Shown here piece after piece: positions 9,701 through 16,372 of a stretch of 42,740 bases of DNA. The notes beneath the pieces were generated by a model. It did no database searches. It had not been told where the DNA came from and saw only the letters and a program-made list of their open reading frames with translations. The first letter of the stretch is position 1. Every line of letters starts with the position of its first letter. The stretch is from NCBI GenBank assembly GCA_028703175.1, contig JAQVNJ010000041.1, positions 1 to 42,740 on the forward strand. The letters run 5' to 3'. The translations under genes were made by a program, and so were the position numbers. This DNA is from JAAYCB01 sp012744395. Lineage in GTDB: Bacteria > Planctomycetota > Planctomycetia > Pirellulales > Thermoguttaceae.

Positions 9701-9902
9701 CGCCCTGTCGACCGGCCTTGGCCTGCTGCCCCTTGCGCTCAGCGGTGGAAAGCCCGGCAGCGAAATCGAAACGCCGCTTGCGATCGTCGTACTCTTCGGT
9801 CTCTTCAGTTCAACGCTGCTGAACATGGCCGTGATGCCGGCTCTGTTCCTAAAATGGGCCAAGCCGACGGCACCACAACGCATGGCATGCGACGCGATGT
9901 AG
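6723..9902 (+). CDS. Heavy-metal efflux (HME) RND permease, CzcA/CusA-like
   Basis: A 1059-residue RND pump, the normal length for CzcA/CusA proteins, exporting metal cations across the envelope with proton exchange. The N-terminus (FNHLIRFSLCYRSLVVASALG, then MPVDVFPDLTAPTVVVLTEA) and the two RND halves with clustered membrane helices (about 340-540 and 880-1050) are clear. The fourth helix reads GGMAIAIGELVDDAIVDVEN. Asp408 and Glu415 align with the HME proton-relay positions, but the position of CzcA Asp402 is Ala, with Glu at 405, closer to CusA than to CzcA. The start is GTG, with GGAG about 10 bases upstream; this gives the family's standard N-terminus, and the next Met would remove helix 1. 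It is coupled to the adaptor gene upstream. No outer-membrane factor gene follows. Confidence 0.94.
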   Translation: MFNHLIRFSLCYRSLVVASALGLLVVGSYQAMEMPVDVFPDLTAPTVVVLTEAHGMAPTEVETLITFPIETAVNGASSVRRVRSSSSVGISVVWVEFDWGIEVAAARQTVNEKLSLIQGGLPPEASQPVLAPQASIMGEILIVALMQDETAGDPESLYDLRTLADTALRRRLLAVEGVAQVTPIGGDQKQYQVILDPSKLQAYRISTSEVAESLADTNRNTTGGLLVESGQEYLIRGEGRIRHLEEIGDTLVTVRGDVPVHVADLGEVRIGPALKRGVGSAMGEPAVVVSITKQPHVNTLELTERLNATLAELEGSLPEGVRLQTDVFRQADFIETSIHHLQTALRDGAVLVVIIVLVFLGNMRASVITLTSIPLSLLTTVLVLSSFGQTINTMTLGGMAIAIGELVDDAIVDVENVFRRLRENALLPHSKRRNPFAVILGASIEIRSSIVFATMIIVLVFLPLFFLPGIEGRLLIPLGVAYIVSMLASLLVAVTVTPALCSYLLPNSRAIMKDHEPLVTHWCKLAYRPLLDRILDRPYLISGAAAVMLAVALAYVPWMGRSFLPEFHEGALTVTAGTMPGTSLAKSDRLGREVEKILLSHPEVVSVARMTGRAELSEHVQGVESSELTASLDMHRAPAQGLPERSVAELMEALREDLATVPGMMIEVGQPISHRIDHMLSGTRAAVAVSIFAPDQDPASLQRLRQLALLIEHELEQVAGAVDVTVEQQMHVPTLTVAFDRHAIKRHSLRTGAVSAELERAFAGETVSQILEGRNPFDLVVRVGTSESVDEEAIRRLPVATPRGERVPLGSLATIRRDRTPNTISREDVQRKIVVSCNVADRDIGSVVADIQQRIKENVPVGEGAYVGYYTQIGGQFESAQSAFRLLLILGVGVVLAIGLLLHIAFQSARDATLVLFNLPMALIGGVLGVFISGGVLSIASLVGFITLLGIATRNGIMLVSHIRHIQREEGETDFRKAVHRGAMERLAPILMTALSTGLGLLPLALSGGKPGSEIETPLAIVVLFGLFSSTLLNMAVMPALFLKWAKPTAPQRMACDAM

Positions 9903-9905
9903 CCG

Positions 9906-10139
9906 CAGGACATCGAAGACCACGTACCGCGCAGGAATCTGGAGGCCGGCCAACCTCCTCGTGCAGCGGCCCTTGAGCTGATGCCTCCGGAGGAGGGCAT
10001 CCAGGTTGGCCCGGCCCTGCCGGAGTACGACCAGTGCTCCGTCGACGAGCGTGCCGCAGGGCAGCGTCCGCAAGGCGTTCCTCCCGGGATGACAAATCCT
10101 GCGTCTCGCACCAGACTTGCCGTTCTCGGCGCTGACCAC
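9906..10139 (-). pseudogene. Fragment of an ATP-dependent DNA ligase (LigD-type adenylation domain)
   Basis: A minus-strand frame reads LRTLPCGTLVDGALVVLRQG, then RANLDALLRRHQL and ARYVVFDVL. This matches the central part of the adenylation domain of LigD-like ATP-dependent ligases (family pattern LPdGtvLDGELVvl...yvvFDvL). The family's Glu in DGELV is Ala here, and the catalytic Lys motif (KxDG) and everything beyond FDVL are missing. Upstream bases suggest frameshifted remains of the preceding part. The fragment ends 3 bp from the stop of the convergent metal pump gene. It is a dead piece of a repair gene, not a functional enzyme. Assignment rests on motif recognition only. Confidence 0.6.
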
Positions 10140-10260
10140 GGCTGAGAAAGTCCCTCTCGAGCCGGAATTGCCAGTCGACCCACCCGGCCAGGCCGCTTCG
10201 CTACAACCCCGCATGAGGTCATTGCCCTGGAAGTCTCATTCCGGAATCACGCATACCCAT

Positions 10261-10569
10261 TCAGGTGGGCTCCGGTGTGGACGGGCCTGGCACGACCTCC
10301 AGCACGTCCAGGCCAGGAACGAACTCGATCTCGTGGACGTGCCCTTTCAGGACCGACAAGAGGGCGGACCGTCGATCTCGGTCGTTGCCGTTCATGATGC
10401 CACACGTCTGCCCATCGCTGATCATCCACCCATGCTGTTCCCATTTCCACTTCGAGCATCTGCGCAGACACTGATCCGACAACCGGAGAACACCTGGCGT
10501 GTTCGGGTGTTCACTTTGCAGCCGTTCGAGTTCCACGTCGAGATGATCCAACTCTTCATCCGGCGTCAT
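10261..10569 (-). CDS. Hypothetical protein, 102 residues
   Basis: I do not recognise this protein. It starts MTPDEELDHLDVELERLQSEH, a charged, probably helical N-terminus. A Cys/Trp-rich middle follows (CLRRCSKWKWEQHGWMI), then a hydrophobic beta-like C-terminus (GHVHEIEFVPGLDVLEVVPGP). There is no signal peptide or membrane segment. I chose the ATG at 10569, with GAGG of AGAGGGGG about 7 bases upstream; an ATG directly before it (10572) and longer in-frame starts are possible. It stands alone between the ligase fragment and rpsU, on the opposite strand to rpsU. It looks coding because of the ribosome site and sensible composition, but without homology this is only moderately supported. Confidence 0.5.
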   Translation of the reverse strand: MTPDEELDHLDVELERLQSEHPNTPGVLRLSDQCLRRCSKWKWEQHGWMISDGQTCGIMNGNDRDRRSALLSVLKGHVHEIEFVPGLDVLEVVPGPSTPEPT

Positions 10570-10775
10570 CATACCCCCTCTCATAATTTGGAGCCCACGG
10601 CATAGATTCTTTAGGTTACAGCGCGATTCACGAGGCGTCCATGCCAAACATGGCGAGGGAGGGCAACGTTCAATCCAAGGAGCATAACCTGGCGGGCGGC
10701 GGCCTTCTATTCGCTATGGGTATCGCTACTCCTTCCCGTGGCTGGTATAGTGGTGGTTTACGCATCGTCACGGGT

Positions 10776-10798
10776 GGCCCGATGGGGCCTTTAAGGAG
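10776..10798 (+). promoter_or_regulatory. Leader hairpin and ribosome binding site of rpsU
   Basis: GGCCC-GATG-GGGCC (10776-10789) forms a short GC-rich hairpin directly followed by TTT and then AAGGAG (10793-10798). The AAGGAG lies 8 bases before the TTG start of bS21. A hairpin ending 3 bases from the Shine-Dalgarno could tune translation; that role is inference. A TATAGT at 10746-10751 may be the -10 of the promoter, with no convincing -35. Confidence 0.45.
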
Positions 10799-10806
10799 AG
10801 AATCTC

Positions 10807-11001
10807 TTGGTAAAAATCATGCTGCGGGCGGGGGAGTCGGTTCAGGAGGCGGTTCGTCGGCTTCGGAAAATTGTGGAGCGTTCAGGGCTTAAGCGTGAGT
10901 TACGGCGTCGGGAGCGGTATGAGAAGCCTTCTGATGTGCGGCGGAAAGCGAAGATGCGTGCGATTCGGCGTTCCAAGCAACGAGCAGCCAGAGGGGGATG
11001 A
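10807..11001 (+). CDS. rpsU: 30S ribosomal protein bS21
   Basis: Small-subunit ribosomal protein of 64 residues, normal for S21. It acts near the mRNA exit/anti-Shine-Dalgarno site of the 30S subunit. The sequence MVKIMLRAGESVQEAVRRLRK, then ERSGLKRELRRRERYEKPSDVRRK and a basic tail, shows the family's hallmark RRRE-YEKPS block. The start is TTG; AAGGAG is spaced 8 bases before it, and the next ATG (codon 5) would cut the first strand. The gene is monocistronic or followed by a tiny overlapping frame. Its neighbours (unknown small gene, HzsA-like gene) are not ribosomal. Confidence 0.95.
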   Translation: MVKIMLRAGESVQEAVRRLRKIVERSGLKRELRRRERYEKPSDVRRKAKMRAIRRSKQRAARGG

Positions 11002-11114
11002 ATTTGACGAGGAGGGAAATGTCAATGTCCTCGACGACACACGCCCCCCCCGCCTGCCAGTGTGCGTGCGGAGACTCCCAGAGACCAATCCTTGCTGGCC
11101 GCTTGAGGACCTGA
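10998..11114 (+). CDS. Candidate 38-residue overlapping ORF, doubtful
   Basis: An ATG overlaps the rpsU stop in the pattern ATGA and is preceded by AGAGGGGG, so translational coupling is possible. The product starts MNLTRREMSMSSTTHAP and contains a CxCxC cluster (CQCACG). I know no family for it, and such overlaps arise by chance in GC-rich DNA. Listed only as a candidate. Confidence 0.2.
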   Translation: MNLTRREMSMSSTTHAPPACQCACGDSQRPILAGRLRT

Positions 11115-11378
11115 TAAGTTCTGCATTGCTGGCGGAAGCCGCTCATCAGGGTGGGTAACCGTCAAACGATCGCAAGGGGACCTTGTTCAAGGCCTCGCAT
11201 AGTCAAGTTGCGTGGGACCGGTTGCAGCGGCCGGGCTGGTTGAATTGAAACCGTTGAGGCGGACAGCGACGCACGTGCGGCCAAACCTCTCGGGGACGAT
11301 GTTTCGGGACCACGGACAAGGGACAAGCGATAGTCGACCGCGACGATTGCATCCTGCCTTGTCGATGAGAATCCACCT
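11115..11378. other. Intergenic stretch before the HzsA-like gene
   Basis: No gene, tRNA or strong hairpin is seen here. With the doubtful 38-residue frame left out, the gene-free stretch runs from 11002. It should hold the promoter of the downstream secreted cytochrome-like gene, but I could not pick out a convincing -35/-10 pair. Confidence 0.5.
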
Positions 11379-14300
11379 ATGCAACAGAACTTGAATTGCA
11401 GACGAGTTATCTTCTGGGCGATCGCCCTTCCGCTCGCGGCGGTTCTGCCATCAGCCGGTAACCCGGCGGTCGCCGCGTCGGACGTCGCGGAACTGTTCTC
11501 CGACCTGCCGGCCGAGACGCTGCTTGCCAAGCTGGAGCCGGTTGAGACGCCCGCCGTGGAGGGAGCGGCGATCGGATGGTCCGCTCGGAAGGTTGAGGTT
11601 CCCGACTCGGGCGCGGCGATGATCATCGAGTCGAGCGCCCAACCGGCGCCCGGCTCAAAACTTGCCGGCGAACTGGTTGCCGCCGAGTGGGTGTTCCGCG
11701 TCGCCGGCGAAGAGGACGCCGGATACCGGCCATTGAAACACCGCGAGGAGACGTGGTACGGGTCCACGTTCTTCCAAGGCGCTGAGCAGTGGCTCCGCGT
11801 CGGCAAGGACTGGCAGCATCCGGGCGAGCGGGCACCCAGCGTCCGCCGCTTCCTTGCGCCCGCCGACGGGACGTTGACCATCACGGGCCGCGTCTACAAG
11901 GCGCACCGCGATGGCGACGGCGTGCGCGTGACGATCCTCCACAACGGACGGTGTGTGTGGCAGCACGAACTGGAAGGCAAGGACGGCGCGGGCGTCGATC
12001 CGAATCTGCGGATCGACGTCAAAAAAGGCGACACGCTCCGTTTCCTCGTCGACAAGCGGGGCGGGATCGCCTGCGACACGACCCACTGGGACCCGCGGAT
12101 CACCTATGCCGACGGGCGGACGTTCCAGGCATCCGCCGCGTTCGCGGCGAACAGGCAGGGCGCCGGCGGCTGGTCCTACGGAATGCCGGCCGACGGCCGC
12201 GCCGCGCCGGACACGCCACGACTGGTCTGGTTCGACGCGGCTTGGGCGTTGTGCGAAAAGCCGTTGTCGGCCGGCGAACCCCTCGTGTTGACCAGCGCGG
12301 CTGCGCAGCCCTGCGCCGTGCTGGCTGACGGGCAAGACGCCTCGGGGGTGGTGCTGGCCTTCGAGGCTGGACTGCCCTGGCGGCTGCACGCGCAACTGGC
12401 GACGGACGGCAGACTCACGGTCCGCCTGGTTGTCGCGCCCGCCGACAAGCAGGCCGCTGCACTCCCGGCGGCACAGGGGCTGAGGCTCAGCCGTGCCGCC
12501 CTGGGGCCCTACTCCGGCACGTCGCTGGCGGGGCTTCAGACGCTGGCCCGCTGGGTCGCCGATCATAGACGCAGCGGAACGGGTGAGAGTCTGGCGTCGG
12601 AAGTCGCACGACTTCCGCGATCGGACAATCCGGAGTGCAACCTGCCGGTCGCCGCCGTGCAGACCGCCGCGCGTCAAGCAGGCATCCCCGAACTTGACTT
12701 CTGGGCGATGATCCAGCAGGATTGGCGGCGTCAGGATGGGATCGACATCCTCCGGCCCGAGACCTGCGCCGCAGCCATTGGCAGGCAAGTCGAAAAAACC
12801 CGCGGTCTGCTCGCGCATCTGCGGGCCAAGCATGGTTCGCCCCGGCTGGACGAGTTGGCACAACGCCTCGAACCGCTTGCCCGGCAAGTCGAATCCGGTG
12901 CGGGCAATCCGCCGGCCGCGTACCTGAAGCTACGGCTGCTGAAACGCGAAATCGCCCTGGCCAATCCGCTGCTGGAATTCGACCAACTGGTGTTCTGCAA
13001 GCGCGTGCCCACGTCGTACAGCCACCTGGTGATGCAGTTCTACGGCTGGCGCGCACGCCCCGGTGGAGGGCTGTTCGTGCTGGACGAGCCGGGCGGCTCG
13101 CTCCGCTGCCACGACATTTTGGACGGGCGCCTGGAGACGGGCTGCGTGCTCGAACCGCGGCTGTCGTACGACGGCCGCCGGATCGTGTTTTCGTACGTTC
13201 ACTGCCCGGACGGACCGTTGCCGCCCGGCGAGGTGAGCAACGAGGACCCGGCCGACCGCAACTTCTACCACGTGTATGAAGTGGGCGTGGACGGGTCGGG
13301 GCTGAGGCAACTGACGGACGGGCCGTTCGATGACCTGATGCCGTGCTATCTGCCCGACGGCGGCATCGCCTTCGTGTCCACGCGCCGCAGAGGCTACGCT
13401 CGCTGCTTCGGCGGCCAGTTCAGCACTCGCTGGGACGTATACACGTTGCACCGCATGAACGGCGACGGCTCGAACATCCGCGCGCTCTCGTTCCACGATA
13501 CGAACGAGTGGTTCCCGGCCGTCTCGAATGCCGGCCAGGTCCTGTACGCCCGCTGGGACTACATCGACCGCGACGCGGTGACACACCAGAACCTGTGGGC
13601 CTCGCGGCCGGACGGCGCCAATCCGGTCGCCCTCTGGGGGAACGCTACGGCGTCGCCGCACTGTACGTTCCAACTGCAGCCGATTCCGGAGAGCACCAAG
13701 ATCATCTTCGCCGCCTCGGCACATCACTCGATCGCCGGCGGACCGATCACAATCGTCGATCCCAGCGTCGCGGCGGACGGCCCGGCGGCGCTGGAGCGGA
13801 TCACGCCGGAAATCCCGTTTCCCGAGGCGGAGAGCCGCGACATTCGCGAGTACTACACGGCTCCGTGGCCGCTGTCGGAGGATTTCTACCTGGTCGGCTA
13901 TAGCCCCTATCCGCTCGTCTGGGAGCCGGGCGCAAATCCGGCCCATGCGTTGGGAATCTACCTGTTGGACCGCTGGGGCAACCGCGAGTTGCTGTATCGC
14001 GATCCGCAGATTGGCAGCACGAACCCCTGCCCACTCCGGCCGCGGCGGGCTCCGCCCGTGCTGCCGGGCGGAGTCGCGGAAGATTGCTTCGCCGGCAAAG
14101 GCGGGCGAATTCTTGAGAATTCAGCTATCGGCAACGGCGCGCAGTACGGGGAAATGGTCGTGGCCGACGTGTACGAAGGGCTGGGCGACGTCCCCCGGGG
14201 ACAGATCAAGGAACTGCGGATCGTCCAGGCCTTTCCCAAGACCACGAACATCGCCAACATTCCGCCGATCGGCATGGCGGGCGAGGAGAATGGCCGGGCC

Positions 14301-15011
14301 GTGCTGGGCACGGTGCCCGTCGAGCAGGACGGTTCGGCACGGTTCCTGGTCCCGGCGGGCAAACCGGTGCTGTTCCAGGCGCTAGACGAAGTCGGCTGCG
14401 CCTATCAAACGATGCGTTCGGTGACCTACGTGCAACCCGGCGAGAAGGTGGCGTGTATCGGATGTCACGAACACAGGCTGACCGCCCCCGTCTCCTCGCT
14501 GGCCAGCCCGGCAGCGCTGCGGCGTCCGGCGTCGAACATTCGGCCGGGACCTTGGGACGGCCGGCCTTTCAGCTACGTGGAGGTCGTCCAGCCGGTGCTC
14601 GACCAGCACTGTGTCCGCTGTCACGGAGGCGACAAGACGGAAGGCAAGATCGACCTGACCGGCGCGCTTGAGGGGGCCTTCAGCCGATCGTACGCGGCGT
14701 TGATGCAGGACGACGGCGCGTTCTGGCAGTCCGGCACGAACCCGGACAACGCAGCCAAGTACTTCGTGCCGCGATTCGGCGCGCGGAACCAGGTCCAGAT
14801 CACACCTCCCGGCGGCCTGTACGGGGCCCGCGGCAGCCGGCTGATGAAGCTGCTGCGGGACGGGCACGAAGGGGTCAAACTCGGCGCGGACGAGCTGCGG
14901 CGCGTGGCGCTCTGGATCGACCTGAACGCGATCTTCTATGGCGTCAATCTGCCCGACGATCAGGAGCGAATCCGCCGCGGCGAGCTCGTCGGGATGCCGG
15001 AGGTCCAGTAG
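11379..15011 (+). CDS. Secreted HzsA-related protein: lectin-like, TolB/PD40 propeller, hydrazine-synthase-alpha middle domain, two CxxCH
   Basis: A 1210-residue exported protein. The order is a Sec signal peptide (about 1-33) and a beta domain with the DTTHWDPRI motif (about 120-250). A helical linker follows, then PD40/TolB-like propeller repeats (about 580-850; LSYDGRRIVFSY, DLMPCYLPDGGIAFVSTRRRGY). Next is a segment (about 915-1025; TTNIANIPPIGMAGEENGRAVLGTVPVEQDG is split across it) typical of the hydrazine synthase alpha-subunit middle domain. Two haem-c motifs follow, CIGCH (1026-1030) and CVRCH (1078-1082). Such HzsA-related proteins are widespread in planctomycetes that do not perform anammox; their reaction is unknown, and hydrazine synthesis should not be assumed. 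The two haem sites suggest periplasmic electron transfer. No HzsBC partner is nearby. It stands alone, convergent with the SprT-like gene. Confidence 0.85.
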   Translation: MQQNLNCRRVIFWAIALPLAAVLPSAGNPAVAASDVAELFSDLPAETLLAKLEPVETPAVEGAAIGWSARKVEVPDSGAAMIIESSAQPAPGSKLAGELVAAEWVFRVAGEEDAGYRPLKHREETWYGSTFFQGAEQWLRVGKDWQHPGERAPSVRRFLAPADGTLTITGRVYKAHRDGDGVRVTILHNGRCVWQHELEGKDGAGVDPNLRIDVKKGDTLRFLVDKRGGIACDTTHWDPRITYADGRTFQASAAFAANRQGAGGWSYGMPADGRAAPDTPRLVWFDAAWALCEKPLSAGEPLVLTSAAAQPCAVLADGQDASGVVLAFEAGLPWRLHAQLATDGRLTVRLVVAPADKQAAALPAAQGLRLSRAALGPYSGTSLAGLQTLARWVADHRRSGTGESLASEVARLPRSDNPECNLPVAAVQTAARQAGIPELDFWAMIQQDWRRQDGIDILRPETCAAAIGRQVEKTRGLLAHLRAKHGSPRLDELAQRLEPLARQVESGAGNPPAAYLKLRLLKREIALANPLLEFDQLVFCKRVPTSYSHLVMQFYGWRARPGGGLFVLDEPGGSLRCHDILDGRLETGCVLEPRLSYDGRRIVFSYVHCPDGPLPPGEVSNEDPADRNFYHVYEVGVDGSGLRQLTDGPFDDLMPCYLPDGGIAFVSTRRRGYARCFGGQFSTRWDVYTLHRMNGDGSNIRALSFHDTNEWFPAVSNAGQVLYARWDYIDRDAVTHQNLWASRPDGANPVALWGNATASPHCTFQLQPIPESTKIIFAASAHHSIAGGPITIVDPSVAADGPAALERITPEIPFPEAESRDIREYYTAPWPLSEDFYLVGYSPYPLVWEPGANPAHALGIYLLDRWGNRELLYRDPQIGSTNPCPLRPRRAPPVLPGGVAEDCFAGKGGRILENSAIGNGAQYGEMVVADVYEGLGDVPRGQIKELRIVQAFPKTTNIANIPPIGMAGEENGRAVLGTVPVEQDGSARFLVPAGKPVLFQALDEVGCAYQTMRSVTYVQPGEKVACIGCHEHRLTAPVSSLASPAALRRPASNIRPGPWDGRPFSYVEVVQPVLDQHCVRCHGGDKTEGKIDLTGALEGAFSRSYAALMQDDGAFWQSGTNPDNAAKYFVPRFGARNQVQITPPGGLYGARGSRLMKLLRDGHEGVKLGADELRRVALWIDLNAIFYGVNLPDDQERIRRGELVGMPEVQ

Positions 15012-15115
15012 GATCGACGTGACGTCTTGGATGTGCGGATGCGAAGCGTCAGGAGAGAAATCCGGAATCCGTTTTCCGGCTCGGCCGCAACGCTGCTCTG
15101 TTAACAAGCCTTGCT

Positions 15116-15877
15116 TCACTCCACCGCTTCGAGCATCTGCACCGGCACGTAGAACTTGGCGTAGGTTTTTCCATCGGAGTACCGCCGTCCCTTGCGGTCC
15201 TCGACCAGCACCGTTGCCCGCTTATTGACCCTGTTGACCACCCCGGTGTATTCGGCGCCCTCGAACTGAAATCGCACCTTCACGCCCGGCCGGATGCCGA
15301 ATTTGACCAGTGCCTTTTCCTTTGGCGTGATCAGGCTGTGCCTGTTCTCCGTGTGGCCGAAGAAGCGCTGGGTGATCGAATGGAAGCGGGGGTGCGAACA
15401 GCTTGATTTGCCCCACAGCAGCATTTCGATCAGGTGGACGATCTCGTGTTCCATGACCCGCTGAAGCGCGTCGAGGCGGTCCCGGCAGGTCATGCCGCTG
15501 GCGACAATCGGGCGATGATCCTCTCCCGTGAAACACCCGAACAACATCGTCGTCGAGGCGCTGATCTCGTACCAGCGTCTGCCAGTTGATCGGTCGGTGA
15601 AACAGGCCGTCTTGCCCCCTGAGCTCGTCATCCGTTTGGAGAGGCGGAAGTAGAGCGGGGTCGCCCCGAGCGCCTCCCTGACCTGCCCGGCGAAAAAACG
15701 GCCGTCGTACTCGGCGAACAGAAATGCCAGGTCACCGGGATGGATCTTGGTGAAGTTCGCGGCGCGGATGTACTTCGACCCGCTCAGCACGTTGGCATGA
15801 ATCTGCCTAGTCCTGTTGGAAATGGTCTCGCCATCGAGGCTGGTTGATTCAACCATGCGGAGAAGATCGCTCGTCAT
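15116..15877 (-). CDS. SprT-like zinc metalloprotease-fold protein
   Basis: A 253-residue protein with a SprT-like domain (about 20-185). The motif MEHEIVHLIE gives HExxH zinc ligands His144 and His148 and catalytic Glu145. Downstream CSHPRFHSI and FGHTENRH (about 160-180) match the conserved His-containing tail of the family. A C-terminal beta module (about 190-253; GIRPGVKVRFQFEGAEYTGVVNRVNKRATVLVE) resembles an SH3/KOW-like nucleic-acid or protein-binding fold. I chose the ATG at 15877; the frame is open to 16051 but those residues are low-complexity and overlap the divergent gene's leader. SprT/Spartan proteins elsewhere cut DNA-protein crosslinks; that role here is only a guess. It lacks a signal peptide, so it is cytoplasmic. 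Confidence 0.75.
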   Translation of the reverse strand: MTSDLLRMVESTSLDGETISNRTRQIHANVLSGSKYIRAANFTKIHPGDLAFLFAEYDGRFFAGQVREALGATPLYFRLSKRMTSSGGKTACFTDRSTGRRWYEISASTTMLFGCFTGEDHRPIVASGMTCRDRLDALQRVMEHEIVHLIEMLLWGKSSCSHPRFHSITQRFFGHTENRHSLITPKEKALVKFGIRPGVKVRFQFEGAEYTGVVNRVNKRATVLVEDRKGRRYSDGKTYAKFYVPVQMLEAVE

Positions 15878-16073
15878 CTGGCCGTCCACAACACGCGGAT
15901 CCTGCCCGCCCATTCTGCCCAGCGGTCCCACGATTCTACCACATCCCGCAGATCGCTGGTAGAATGGCCGCCCGGGGAAGGCGGCCAACGCACGTCGCCG
16001 GAGACCGCCTGACAACAACGGTTTGCGAAAGAGTGGCCAGTCGTCCAGCAATCCTCAGCAATCGGGGTCCGCC

Positions 16074-16334
16074 ATGCAAAGACACCTCCTGCGCCAACTC
16101 CACCGCCTGGCCTGGCTCGACGCCCAGCTGGCGTCGACGGGCGTCCATGCCGCGGATGCGTCCAAACGATTGAAGACCAGCGTCAAAACGGTCCGGCGAG
16201 AACTGGACCTGCTCCACGAACTCTCCCCCTTGGTCTACGTCGAGGACGACCAGTTCGGCCGCCGGCGCTGGTTCTACGCCGATCGGCGCCGCCGATTGTT
16301 CTCGAAGTGGTTTGGCGACAAGGGCCGCAAATAA
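16074..16334 (+). CDS. Small helix-turn-helix DNA-binding protein
   Basis: An 86-residue protein resembling the N-terminal HTH of DeoR/WYL-type regulators. RLAWLDAQLASTG is followed by a recognition-helix segment (AADASKRLKTSVKTVRRELDLLHE) and a short wing ending RRRWFYAD. There is no ligand-binding domain, so it is a stand-alone HTH. I chose the ATG at 16074; a TTG 51 bases upstream is possible but adds a Ser/Gln-rich extension. It is divergent from the SprT-like gene, about 200 bp apart, and could share or control that promoter region (inference). Confidence 0.7.
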   Translation: MQRHLLRQLHRLAWLDAQLASTGVHAADASKRLKTSVKTVRRELDLLHELSPLVYVEDDQFGRRRWFYADRRRRLFSKWFGDKGRK

Positions 16335-16372
16335 GCGACTCTGGGCAGCTTCGGTCGCCGCAGTCTGCGGCT

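Noticed and set aside
12930..13946. 338-codon minus-strand open frame
   Set aside because: Antisense of the HzsA-like gene, whose domains and CxxCH motifs are clear on the plus strand.
15062..15079. CCGGAA/TTCCGG hairpin between convergent genes
   Set aside because: Only a 6-bp stem with no T-run on either strand; too weak to call a terminator.
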